From Haplosporangium gracile (taxonomy: Eukaryota > Mortierellomycota > Mortierellomycetes > Mortierellales > Mortierellaceae), in contig JAAAUF010000030.1 in NCBI GenBank assembly GCA_015499985.1, positions 22,149 through 86,148 on the forward strand: DNA of 64,000 nucleotides, read 5' to 3'. Of the stretch, positions 9,228 through 20,796 are shown one piece after another. The translations under genes and the position numbers were made by a program. Within the stretch, counting starts at the first letter, position 1. Every line of letters starts with the position of its first letter. The notes under the pieces are model-generated. The model was not told where the DNA came from. It saw only the letters and a list, made by a program, of their open reading frames with translations, and did no database searches.

Positions 9228-12200
9228 ATGGATGAGCTTGGGTCCAGTGCTCCTCCATCCCCTCCCTTCTCCATCATCCCCGTTCCTTGTTCTTCTTCTG
9301 CCTTCAGCATCACAACAACAACAGACAGCATTGCATTATTGCGTTACAGTAGCAACAGCAACAGCAATAGCACCAGTAAGCAGTACCAGCAACAACAAAC
9401 AGCAACAACAACAATGTTGCCCAGCGACTTAAGGACCCCATCCTCTTCCACCGACCCCGTCCTCATCCACACCGACCGACGTCCATCTGCAGGTTCTACC
9501 CACTCTGCCCTGCCCATCCCTCCCTCGGTCCTTCTTTCCCCAGACGACCATTCCTCCCACCCAAGAGTAAAACAGGGCATCAACACCAACACCAACACCA
9601 ACACCAATACCAACATCATCAACAGCAATAGTGCCAAGGACAGGGACACGGCCAATGACTCCCACAGCTTTCGCTCTTTTTTTCGTTCCTCGTCCCGCCC
9701 CCCTTCACCTACCCCTCTTCCTGACCTGACCGATCCCTTTACCCTTCGAGCACTACCCCCTTCAAGTAACACTACCCTCTTCAACAGTAATGCCTCTACC
9801 TCGGCTATGGCAAACTCCTTCGGTACCCTTTCCTCTAGCAACGCGGCCCTTCAAAACAACATCTCCTCAGCCTATTTCCAAAATACCACAGGTTCCAACC
9901 ATGGCAACGGCTATCATCAGCGACCTGCACCGCACCCCTTCAGCCCAAGCTCGAGTCGCAGACTCTCTGCCGATACCTCCTCCCGCTCGCCCTCCCCTGA
10001 TCTTTATCAGCAGCAGCCTCCGCTTCCCGGAGGCAAGCATCTTTTCCCGACCACACCGCCTACTCCGCGTGGCCCACATCAACCTCACCAGCGGACAGAC
10101 TTCGTCCGGAGTGCCTCAGAGACTCCTCACCGGAGAACCAAGTCAACTGACTTTGGAGACATGTACTCAAAACGCCCTGGACTCCCGCAGGATCTCGTCG
10201 CCGATCTTCACACGACCGTCGCAAGTCCTGCAAAGGAGGCCAAAAAAACCATTTTCAGTCTCTTCAAAAAGAAATCCCACCATCCTTCGTCGTCTCCAAC
10301 CCTGCCAGTCTCCACCTCCTCCTCCTCAAACTATCCGCCTTCTGAAGGTACCGTGATTTCCTCTTCCCAATGGCTGCTGAGCGACATCAATAACAGTGAT
10401 CAAGTTAAAGGGTGTTGTTGTGAGCCATATTTTGAACTGCATATTAAATTTTAACTACGAAATTATACAGGAACGTACCGCAAACACTCCGCCGACGACC
10501 CGCTGTTCCCACTCTTGCCGCCCTCATCGTCGTCGCTCCATAGTCTGGCCACACTCGACCACGAGACCGCCTCTCAACACTATTCTCTGAACAGCCGCCA
10601 CGGGAGCGAAAGTGGGGAATCTCAAAAGTATCCACCGCCGTTTTCTATCGGGAAGAAGAGTTCCAAAAAAAATGTGCATGCCGTGGCTGATCCTATTTTT
10701 CCAGGATATGTCGGTAGGTGGACCTGTCGACACAAAGAAAATACATTCAAGTCCTCCTCTTCTGATCGTTTAAAGAAGGCACACGTTTTCATCTCGTCTT
10801 CCTCTATTCTTTTTTTTTCTTTTTAAAAAATATCAACCTATCGACCATGGATAATAGTCGATTTGGCCGACTTGACTGGAGTAGCAGGAATCAAGGATGA
10901 CCCCAGGAAAGCCAATTGGCTCCCGCTTTCAAGGACAGCAGGACACGGAGCAGAGGCTTGGCTTGCGCCTGAGAGCTGGGACATTCAGCCTTCGTCCTTA
11001 CCTCCAGTAGGTCCACTCCAGAAATCACTTGCACTCACGCCGGAGGATGTCACTTCCGATGAAATGGAGCAGAGCGACTACGAAAGCTGGAGCTATGGGA
11101 AGAAGAAATTGTCGACTGTACGAATTTTTCGCCAGGATTCAACGTACACCGTCGTGAACTGTGTCTTTCATATTACAACAAGCGAACTTATTGCTATGCT
11201 GGGCAGGAAGATCTTCAAACCCGACACGTCCAAGTATCATCTCTTTATCCAACGGAACAACATTGGTAATTCTGGTTTCATGCGTTGCGTTATTGCCAAA
11301 TCTCGTATTTTGATGACATTGCACTGCATTGAAAGGATAATATCGCTGACTGCTGTGATGCTTTCCCTCTACTCTACCCTCCATTTAGTGCGACCATTAG
11401 CACCCAACGAAAAGCCACTTAATATGCTACGCCGATGTCTTGCACAGTTTGGGTACACAGATCAGGACAAGCTTGACGAGCTTTCAGGAAGAGACAACAG
11501 CTTTCTCTGTCGCTTTACATTCGCAGAGAATGGTGTTTCTCTCTTGACGGTATGTTCTGCCGCGCCATCACAGCAAAAGAATGCAGCTTTTTATCATCCC
11601 CCGTTATTATGTCAATTTTACTTATGTGAAGGATAACTAACACGCGTGTATCACCGACCGCTGATGTTTATAGGAGGCCGATTTCCCTCCGCACAGCATT
11701 TACTCGGATGTCAACCTCCAGAAACGATGCCTGCCGACTATTCCAATTTTTCTGCACTCGAGAGCCAAGGACATAGTACGGCTCAATATCTCTCACAATC
11801 AACGTATGGATTTGCCCCTCGATTTTGTCCAAAACTGCATTGCTCTGCGCGAACTCCGGATGGCCTACAACGATCTGGACAGAGTACCAGCCAATGTACG
11901 GTCGATTATCCATCTACAGGTGCTGGATGTCAGAGGAAACAGGATACGGGATCTCGAAAAGGCTCATCTGACGGACGCACGGAAGCTCGACACACTGATT
12001 TTGCAGTGCAACCGACTGGAGTCTCTCCCAGAGACCTATGGCGACTTTGAGTTTCTCCGTGTTGTCAACCTTTCCAGCAACAACTTTTCAAAGTTCCCTA
12101 CTGTACTTTGTAGGATCACGTCATTGGAGGAACTCGATCTCAGCTTCAACGATATTCCCGAAATTCCCGACGACATCAGCAAGCTCGTCAGACTGAGGAG

Positions 12201-15200
12201 ACTTTTGCTCTATGGCAATCGTATTGGACCATTCCTTCCAAAATCGATGGAGTCTTTGTCGAGGCTGCGAAAGCTGGATATTCGACAAAACGGGATACTG
12301 AACCTGGATGCGCTTAATGACATGAAGTCATTGGAGGAACTTCTGGTCGACTACAACACTAATGTCGTCGCGAACAATTCCTTTGAAGCCCTGGTTCGAG
12401 CGTCCATTGTCAAGTGCAACATGACCGATCTTCATCTCCGCGGCACTGGCAACACCCTCACATTCCTGGACGTCTCATCCAACAAGCTTTCCAACTTGAC
12501 GTCGACACTCTTTGACCACCTTCGAAGCCTGGAAACACTGAAGCTTGACAACAATAGCATCAGTTCTATCCCCTCGACCATTGGTTCTCTCAAATTCTTG
12601 CGGACCCTATCTTTGGCCAACAACAATATTTCTTCCTTGCCAGACGAGATTGCTCAGTTGGAGTGTTTGATCGAATTGGACGTACACGGCAATAGTCTTG
12701 GCGAGTTACCTCCCTCGATTTGGCTTTGTTCTCTCCACTCCTTGAACGCGTCATCCAATTTACTAGGCTCTTTTCCTGACCCTCCATTAGAGGCTTCGGC
12801 CCGACTTGTCAACACATCAGTCATGACAGCATCCTCTTCGGCGGTTACTCTGTGTGAGGCGGATGGATCAATGCCAGTGAAGCTCAATGGAACCCCTGCT
12901 CATCTTGCCAACTCTTTACCATCGGCCCATTCAAAGCCGTTACCGGCACCGCCGAGTCTATCACAAGGAACGCCGTCTCATCATCGATCGACATCTGGAC
13001 CGCCACTTGCCACGACACTGCAGAATTTGCGTTTGGGCGACAATCGGCTCCCGGATGATGTTTTCTACCCGCTCTCGCAGTTCCTGTCCTTGAAGATCTT
13101 GAACCTCAGCCACAATTTTATTGCAGACATCCCCCGAGGAAAGATCCCAAACCCAGGCAACCTTCAGGAGCTATACTTAAGTGGAAACCAGCTCACTACA
13201 CTTCCAGCAGACGACATTGAGTCGTTGAGGAACCTCCGCGTGCTTCATGTCGGTGGAAACAAGCTGACAACACTACCCGCAGAACTTGGCAAGATCAATC
13301 GCCTTCTTGTGCTGGATGTCGGCTGCAATCAACTGAAGTATAACATTGCCAATTGGCCCTATGACTGGAACTGGTAGGGATATTCGTAAATCGTCAATGA
13401 ATGCAGCGTTGCAAGCATATTGATTCTCGATATCTCGATGTGATGAATACTGATCATTCAACTCATTATCGTTTGATATGTATTTCAGGAACTGGAATCT
13501 GGAGCTCAAGTACCTCAACATGTCCGGCAACAAACGACTTCAAATCAAACGGCAGGCACAGGAGATCGTACCCACAAGCACTCGACCAGGAAACCTCTCC
13601 GAGTTTGGCAATCTTACCTGCCTTCGGATCCTCGGCTTGATGGATGTCACGATCACGGACAATGTGCCCGACGATACCGTTGAAAGACGTGTTCGCACAT
13701 CGACATCGACGCTTCATAACATGTCTTACGGTATGGCGGACACTCTGGGTGACGGCGATTGCCTTTGTATTTGGGATCTCGTCCATCCAAAGTTCCAGAC
13801 CAAGGAAGACGAGGTCCTGTTTGGTCTGTTTGATGGAAGGTCGGGCAGATCCAAGTCCACTTGCCAGATGACTAGCTATCTTAAGGATCGGTTTGGTGCG
13901 TGCTTCAAGATCGAGCTGGAAGAACTGGAGAACTCGGACACTGTGGTGAGTGCTTTGCGTCGCACGTTTTTAGGGCTCGATCGGGAGCTTTACCCATTGA
14001 GCCTGGATGAAGAGGGAAGAGGAGGGGCTTCAGCCTTGATCGCCTACATCAAGGGCTTCACACTGTATTCGGCCAATGTCGGCGACGCTATTGCCGTTCT
14101 CGTCAAGAAGTCCGATTCGTTCCAGGTGATTTCCCAGAAGCACATTCCTTGGAATCCCACCGAGGCCGCCAGGATTAAGCGCTCGGGAGGTTTTGTCAGT
14201 GAGAAAGGTCTTCTCAATGATGAACTTGATATTTCCCGGTCGTTTGGGCAATACCACTTGGTACCTATCGTCAACTCGAACCCATACATTGAGACGACAA
14301 CCCTAACGGAGGACGATGATTTTTTGATCATGGCCTCCAAATCGTTCTGGGATGTGATGTCCTACGCAACCGCGGTCGATATCGCCAAGGCCGGGATGAG
14401 AGTGTTTGGTGATCCTATGATTGCCTCACAAAAGTTACGCGACATTGCCATATCGTATGGAGCTCAGGAGCACATGGTTGTCATGTTGATCGGTGTTGGA
14501 GATCTTTTCAAGAAAAAGGAGCTAACGCAAGAAGGCTCAGAGTATCCTCAACACAAGAAGAGGCCTAAGGCTATGGAAGGCCCTGTTGATGCTGTAAGTT
14601 GTCCACCTTGTTCTCAAATACCCAGTGACGCCTGATCGAATCAAGTGTATATTAATTGCTTGTCTGTTTGCTATTGTCATTGTAGCTAAAATATCTCAAG
14701 CCCGAGATCGAACCGCCGCAAGGAGACGTCGCCATGGTGTTCACGAGCATCAAGAACTCGACTCAACTTTGGGAGGATAATCCGGTTTCGATGGCGGTGG
14801 CGACCAAGGAGCACTTTAATATCATGCGACGACAGCTTCGTTCTATTGGTGGCTATGAAGTCAAGATTGAAGGCGAGGCTATGATGGCATCGTTCTCAAG
14901 TGTGCCGGCAGCGGTCCTTTGGTGCATCAAGGTTCAGGAGCTGTTGGTTCAAGCAGACTGGCCCCAGGATATCTTGGACTCTATTGACTGCAAGCCCATT
15001 CATAGTGCCGCCGACCCCAACCAGCTTATTTACCGCGGTCTGTCTGTCCGAATGGGAATCCACTGGGGCCAACCAGTGAGTCACCGAGATGAGGTGACAA
15101 GGCGGATGGATTACTATGGCTCGATGGTCAACCGCTCCGCTCGTATTTGCGCCTCTGCAGACGGGGGGGAGATCTGTGTGAGCAGTGACGTGGTCAATGT

Positions 15201-16074
15201 GATCCAGCAGCTGCTTGTGGATCCATACCTGGACAACTCCGACTCGCCCTACGCAGAGCATATTCGAGAGATGAAAAAGATGGGTTTTGGCGTGCTCGAT
15301 ATTGGAGAAAAGAAGCTGAAAGGACTAGAGACTCCTGAAAGCTTGCATCTTCTGTACACTCGCATGCTGGCAGGACGATTTGCGGTGGACTCCCTTGCAG
15401 TTGCGGCCGCACCTAATGCAGCAGTGGTAAGTGTCTACAAAAGAAATTTTGCACAGCTCTTTGAATATGTGGGATTTCAACTGTGATTCACCCGATCGCT
15501 GACAATCTACTCTATATTGCTTTTCTCGCTTGTGAACGCCTGTGAATCATTTATTTGAAAAAAATGAACAAAAGCAACAAGAAATTGTCGAGACCACAAT
15601 GGTGCTGGATGTCGTATCAATCCGACAACTTCAATCTATCTGTCTGCGGTTGGAACGATTGGTATCAGGAGCAGGTCGGGCAACAGAGCAGATGCTAACG
15701 TTACTGTCCCTGCCCATCCGTGACAACGCAGATCAGGATGACCTTGTTCGTATCGCTGACAATTGCATCTCTCGCATTGAGGTACGTTTCCAATATGTCT
15801 TCGTCTCTTCCTTGTCTAACTCATTGCTTGTGGGCCTTAAAACATGAAAGTCTATGTTTGATCCTCAAACTGACCCTAGTTTTCATGCTTAATTCCCAAT
15901 TGTCTTTTTATTTAGAACTGCTTCTCGCAACTCTACATGGCCAAGTCGGGTCAGTTCGTCCAAGTTTACGAATCGCTAAGCAAGGCACTGAGCAACGATC
16001 CTAACTACATCCTCCAGGCTCTGCAGATGTACGTCAACATTGTCGGTGGTCTTGATACCCCGGCACTCTTATAA
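9228..16074 (+). CDS. cyr1: Fungal-type adenylate cyclase (RA-LRR-PP2C-like-cyclase) with altered catalytic site
   Basis: Membrane-associated cAMP synthase of the Ras/PKA pathway by family. Nine exons: 9228-10347, 10471-10713, 10858-11265, 11389-11549, 11674-13373, 13489-14593, 14686-15426, 15575-15781 and 15916-16074; 1947 residues. Domain order: a disordered Ser/Pro/Thr N-terminus (1 to about 530), a Ras-associating domain (about 540-643), about twenty leucine-rich repeats (645-1225), a PP2C-like domain (about 1255-1530) and a class III cyclase domain (about 1588-1800), then a C-terminal helical tail. In the cyclase domain the usual FTDIKNST reads FTSIKNST (Ser1600) and the usual EGDAF reads EGEAM (Glu1643), so both metal-binding aspartates are changed. 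Lys1639, Asp1721, Asn1728 and Arg1732, for adenine and transition-state binding, are kept. The PP2C part is also degenerate. It may be a paralogue with weak or no catalysis. Exon 8 starts after an AAG acceptor without a pyrimidine tract; that border is the least certain. Confidence 0.88.
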
Positions 16075-16131
16075 ACGTGATACAGGCGCCTCCGCCAGGG
16101 GCTTACCAAAAAAAAATTAAAGCGATTCTAA

Positions 16132-16137
16132 TTTATT
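16132..16137 (-). terminator. Putative poly(A) signal of the uS7m gene
   Basis: TTTATT on the plus strand (AATAAA on the gene strand) about 70 bp past the uS7m stop, inside the 134-bp spacer to the convergent cyr1 stop. Confidence 0.45.
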
Positions 16138-16208
16138 CATGTTACGATGTAAATGTTTGATTGTGATATGATGTGATGTGATTTGACGTGATGCGATGGA
16201 TAAACATC

Positions 16209-17015
16209 CTAGTACTTCAAAGAAGCGTTTGCTCTGTTGGCCAAAGCCATCTTGTGCAGTTGATTTTTCTTGACCAAGGCCCCGCTGTTTCCATTGACGA
16301 CGGCCAAGAATTCGCTCGCCAGCCGGTCCTTGAACAGCTTTTCGCCCTTGCGCTTATCTGAAGCCTCCAAGATCCAGACAATGGCCTTGCGGCGCCTCTG
16401 TCGTTCTGTCATAGGGGTAGGCACCTGGAGGACCTTCGATCCCTTCTTGATCGCCGTCAACTTCAAGATGGGGCTGGCCAACTCGAGAGCATCCAGAATA
16501 ACGTGATAAGGGTCCGACTGAGTCCTTGATCGAATCTCCAACAGAGCATCCGCAACGAACCGTTGAGCACGCGCCTTCTTGCCGTCCTTCATGATAGTAT
16601 TGACTAGCTGCGACAAAATAGGGTTTTGAGTCAAGGAGCGAGCCTGCTCAGGCGAGACTGGTGTAAACTCGGCAAAGGTCGAGGCGGCGCTTTCCGCGTC
16701 ATTCTGGGTCTCCACACCCTTCTCTTCCACTTGTCCTGAGGGTAGCTCTGTTACTGATCCTGCGTCCGTTCCTGGTACGGCGGCGTTGACTGTAGTAGAA
16801 AGTAAAGGGGTAGAGATATCGGGTTTAGGAATGGATGCGGCCATTGGAGGAGGCAAGGGGGTCGAGGGGCTAGTTGCTGTGCTTGTGGAGACCGAGACGG
16901 CGTTTGGGCGGGAGCCCATATGGAATGAGGCGATGAATATCCTGGTGACGGTGGGTGGCTGAAGACCGATCCTTGAAGCGGACATTCCACCCAAACGAGT
17001 GAGAGAACGGAGCAT
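16209..17015 (-). CDS. rsm7: Mitochondrial ribosomal protein uS7m (Rsm7)
   Basis: Small-subunit protein of the mitochondrial ribosome that binds the 3' domain of 12S/15S rRNA and helps form the head. A single exon of 268 residues starting MLRSLTRLGG. The first 100 or so residues are Ser/Thr/Pro-rich and basic near the start, as expected for a mitochondrial presequence plus a linker. The S7 domain covers about residues 115-268: LVNTIMKDGKKARAQRFVAD, LDALELASPILKL, GSKVLQVPTPMTERQRRRKA and the ending KKNQLHKMALANRANASLKY. An upstream in-frame ATG at 17120 would add 35 residues; I prefer 17015 because it starts a more typical presequence. It lies tandem to the deacetylase gene, 242 bp apart. Confidence 0.9.
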   Translation of the reverse strand: MLRSLTRLGGMSASRIGLQPPTVTRIFIASFHMGSRPNAVSVSTSTATSPSTPLPPPMAASIPKPDISTPLLSTTVNAAVPGTDAGSVTELPSGQVEEKGVETQNDAESAASTFAEFTPVSPEQARSLTQNPILSQLVNTIMKDGKKARAQRFVADALLEIRSRTQSDPYHVILDALELASPILKLTAIKKGSKVLQVPTPMTERQRRRKAIVWILEASDKRKGEKLFKDRLASEFLAVVNGNSGALVKKNQLHKMALANRANASLKY

Positions 17016-17257
17016 GGCGGATGTAATGATGTGGTGCCGTTCGGTTCGGGGTTGTTGGGCGATGTATCTGTTCGGAGCAGGATGCGAAAGAGGGCGAGAG
17101 GACACAGAAAGAACAGACAAGGAGAGTGTGTGTGTGACCTGGGTTGTCGTGTGGACACCGTGGTCCGCTGGTGGGGAAGAGTTCGTGGGCTAAGCCACAT
17201 TGTTGATAATTTTCAGGGTCGATCCCCAGTCACACATAAGCATTATTAAGGGTTTAT

Positions 17258-19007
17258 TCAAATCTCCATGTCATCCACATCCTGCTCGTTATCATAGAAC
17301 TCGTTGTCGTGCTCTCGACCCCGCCGCTTCTCCTTGGTCTCCTTCCCTTTGGCCGAATCCACCATCCGCTCAGCCTCCTCCTCGTCATTCATGTCGAGAA
17401 ATCCCTGCATATCAGGCGGTATCTCCTGCATCTGAACGCTCGGTGCCCCATTTAAGAACCGAAGGTGCTCTAACACTCGTATCCGGAGGTTCCTGATGTA
17501 CTGCTTCGTGTTCATGTTTTCCACCTTTCCTGAAAGATGGGGGTGCAACTTGTAGTCCGGTTGGAAAAAATCAATGTACTCATTATATGGCAGGTCGTTC
17601 GACACCTCATGGTCCACGAGGATCGATGTCTCGTAAGTCCAACAGCGCGCCACGTTGCGAATCGTATACCCTCCTCCGCCGAGCACCAGCAGTGGTAGCT
17701 TAAAATCCTTGATGAACCGCACACATTCCCCATGCGCCTTGATAGAGAGATTGAAGCAGCCGAGACGATCGCATCCTAGAGAATCGGCACCGCACTGGAG
17801 GACGATGGCTGATGGTCGAAATGAGTTGATAACGGCCTCCATGACAGACTTGAACAAGTAGATATATGACTCGTCGTCGATCCCATCCTTGAGCGGCACA
17901 TTGAGCGAATAGTGTTTTCCGATGCCGGATCCAACCTCGTCAATGTCGCCTGTTCCTGGGAAAAAATCGCCATTGTACTTGTGGAAGGAGACCGTCATGA
18001 CTCTGTCCGTAGTATAAAAAGCCTCTTGAACGCCATCCCCATGGTGGATATCAATGTCGACATAGAGGACCCTCGGATGATGGCTAAGTGCGAGCAATGA
18101 AAGCAATAGTAGATCTTAATTAGTACCCAGTGTCTCATAGCAGGTTCATGACATTAAAAAAAACGCTATGTCTCCTTTAAACATTTAAATATGGCGGCTG
18201 TTTCGAGCATACGTGAGAAGCTCGAAAATACCAAGGACAATGTCGTTGACATAACAGAATCCTGACGCCTCTACCCGTTTGGCGTGGTGAAGCCCTCCTG
18301 ACCAATTGATGCTAATGTCGGCGGATCCATTTGTCAACTTGCGGGCTGCATCGATTGTAGCGCCTGAATATATCTTGCAGAAATCAAACATTCCGTCAAA
18401 GACAGGACAGTCATCTCCGACATTGAATCGACTGAAGACTTTGCTGAAGGTGTTCATGTTCTCGGGCGTGACTCTATATAGCATGCAATAACACCGTTAA
18501 CAAACAGTGCGTCAGAGAGAAAGCCTTATAATACGTTAGAGTTCCGGTTGCCATTGTTGCTTACTTTTTCAAAAAGTCGATATAGTCGGGAGCGTGGAAA
18601 CTCATAATTTCTTCATCCGTGGCTCGACGAGGCTGAAAAATCTCCATCTTTTTGTGCAGATCGTAGGATATTACCAAGTGATTGGTCAAAGTGAGACGAT
18701 GAGGCTTCATTGGATGACGCTCCTGTTGAATTAAATAACATAAGGGTACCGAAGTCAACATCAGTACTAAAAGAAAGGAAACATTCAAGAAGAGAGGCGT
18801 AATAGAACATTTTGTGCAAGTTATACATACCCCATAGTGGTAGTTGCCGACCTGCTCGTCATGAAAGTAAGCGACAATATCGTTCGAGTGGTTTCCGACA
18901 CGCTTGGTGGCTATTGAGTTTTTGGTGGTAGCAAGGGAGTTGGAGCGGGTTGAGAAGGTGGCGGTCGCGGAGTCCGGCTGGTGGCGTAATGTGGAGCGTC
19001 TGGACAT
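17258..19007 (-). CDS. hos2: Class I histone deacetylase, Hos2/HDAC3 type
   Basis: Zinc-dependent lysine deacetylase; Hos2 is the catalytic subunit of the Set3 complex in yeast and HDAC3 its animal counterpart. Four exons: 19007-18831, 18722-18565, 18473-18213 and 18083-17258; 473 residues. Key parts: GNYHYG then [33 protein letters not shown] with the His pair 174-175, zinc ligands in [11 protein letters not shown] (D210, H212), [29 protein letters not shown] and [34 protein letters not shown]-like wording and YETSILVD favour Hos2/HDAC3 over Rpd3/HDAC1. An extra basic, Ser/Thr-rich N-terminus of about 42 residues precedes the fold, and the tail is acidic and basic in blocks. An AATAAA on its strand (17258-17253) overlaps the stop codon. 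Confidence 0.92.
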
Positions 19008-19945
19008 GGGGAGCGTTGAGATAGTACAAGTGTGAATGTGCGACTATCCCCAGAGTTTCGGGTTGTTTGTTGAATGGATCAAGTGGGGTTTTGGAATGAG
19101 GTGGTGGTTGTATAGTTCTTGAGAGCGGGAGGAGGAGGATGATCGTCCTTGTGTTCCTGATGGTGGTCACTGTGGGTGGAGAGAGAGAGGGAGAGGGAGG
19201 AGGGAAGGCGAGTAAAAGTAGAGGGGTGATCGGGTATACTCCCCTTAAGTAGCCTCTTCGAGAGACTAGATGAAAATTGTCCACCACAATCATCGAGGGT
19301 TTCGAGTTTGGTGCACCTATCACCAATACTACAAACAATTGACGGCCTGACAATCGATACCGACTATTGATCGACGCTTCCCCTGGATGCATACTGACAG
19401 CGTGAAGAAAGAGCCGGTGGAGAAAACCCGTAGACTGGGAGAGGTGTCAACAACACCAACAACAAACGCACACCCCGCGCTCTCTCTCACCCCGAACCGT
19501 CTATGTCTCCCAGAACAAGACGGCCACGAGCAACAGCCCGCGACGAAGAAGGGGTCAGTCGCACCTATCCGTCCTTCGCGAAAGCGCAAAGAGACAAAGA
19601 AGATCGCAGGCGCCATTCACCATTAGGCATTGCGTTTCAATTGTAATTGTACGCGATAATGCGATAGGAAACAAAAACTGCGCAATAGGGAAGAGTTCAA
19701 TAAAGGGGGATCCCTGCGCAAGACAGGACAACGACAACATCAACCCCCTTCATTTAAAAAAAAGTCGAAAAGGCGATTACTGCCTTTGTTTTCTTTCTTT
19801 CTTCCTCTTCTTCTTCACACAAACACTTCTCACTTCTCTTTTACCCTGCACTCTCTCTCTCTCTCTCTCCCTATCTCTCTCTTTTATCCTGCCACTTTTA
19901 CCCAGTCTTCGCCCAAGTCAATTCAGCACCTTTTCTATCACAACC
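19008..19945. other. Divergent intergenic region between hos2 and the DUF427 gene
   Basis: No gene is supported. A GA-rich block at about 19175-19205 is pyrimidine-rich on the hos2 strand. A CT-rich block with a (CT) repeat at 19851-19869 lies before the DUF427 start. A 79-codon open frame at 19387-19626 is rich in Lys, Thr and Pro and matches nothing I know. Confidence 0.55.
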
Positions 19946-20687
19946 ATGACACGAGTTACAGCAACCTGGAACGGCAAAGGTAAGGAAAGCTATCCTTTGA
20001 ATCGAAAGAACACGCATCTTTCACAGCCATCCAGAATCCTAACCGCCCCCCCCCCCCCNNNNNNNNNNGTCGCCTTCTTTTTTCAATAGTTATCGCCGAG
20101 ACGGATGCATTTGAAAACGTTGAGGGAAACATCTATGTAAGTTAGTTTTCAGCAGTTGGCACCGAGATATTGACCCTTCTTCGATAACAAGCCTAACCCG
20201 CCTCCTGCATTATTACAACTAATATAACAGTTCCCAGCCGATTCAATTCACAAAGAGTTCTTCAAGGAGTCTTCCCATGAGACCACCTGTGGTTGGAAGG
20301 GGACAGCGAACTATTACAACATCGAGGTCGACAGCAAAGTCAATAAGGAGGCAGCATGGTAAGCAAACCTTGTATATTTTCTCGAGTTAATGTGAAAGAA
20401 ACGCGTTAGCATTTTAACAAAGAGTGGGTAACTATCTTGACCAACAATACCATCTAGGTACTATGCCCAGCCCAAAGATGCGGCCAAGAACATTACGGGC
20501 ATGGTTGCCTTCTGGAAAGGTGTTGAAGTCAAATTGTAAGTACAGGACAAGACCTATATACCATTATCACTTTGCTTCCTAGTATTCTCTCTCATTCTAT
20601 CTTGTTGCTACAGAATTCATCATTGACACCGTTTGTTTTCTCTTGGTTTTTTCCTTTCGTTCTTTCCTACGCTTCATCAGGGCGTAG
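19946..20687 (+). CDS. Small DUF427-domain protein
   Basis: The function of DUF427 proteins is not established. Five exons: 19946-19979, 20090-20136, 20231-20358, 20458-20535 and 20681-20687; 97 residues. The start MTRVTATWNGKVIAETD, the FPADSIHKEFF stretch, TTCGWKGTANYYNIEVD and AAWYYAQPKDAAKNITGMVAFWKGVEVKLA fit the single-domain form end to end. The family's conserved Cys-Trp-Lys-Gly core and the Tyr-rich strand are visible. The last exon has only seven bases (G GCG TAG) and completes Leu-Ala-stop. Intron 1 contains a run of 13 C followed by ten N, an assembly gap. Stop codon is 109 bp from that of the convergent helicase gene. Confidence 0.85.
20059..20068. other. Assembly gap (10 N) after a C homopolymer
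   Basis: Ten N follow 13 C (20046-20058) inside intron 1 of the DUF427 gene. The true length is unknown. Coding sequence is not affected. Confidence 0.98.
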
Positions 20688-20721
20688 CTGATTGTGTGTA
20701 CACATACATCTTTACAAATGC

Positions 20722-20727
20722 AATAAA
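20722..20727 (+). terminator. Putative poly(A) signal of the DUF427 gene
   Basis: AATAAA 34 bp past the stop. The opposing signal of the helicase gene (TTTATT, 20758-20763) lies only 30 bp further on. Confidence 0.5.
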
Positions 20728-20796
20728 AAGCGATACAATCGTTTCATCATTCAACTTTTTATTCACTTCAAATTGCTGGCTCTAAGTAACGCCTTT

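Noticed and set aside
19387..19626. 79-codon open frame between hos2 and the DUF427 gene
   Set aside because: No family match, no splice partners, and it sits in a divergent promoter region. Too weak to call.
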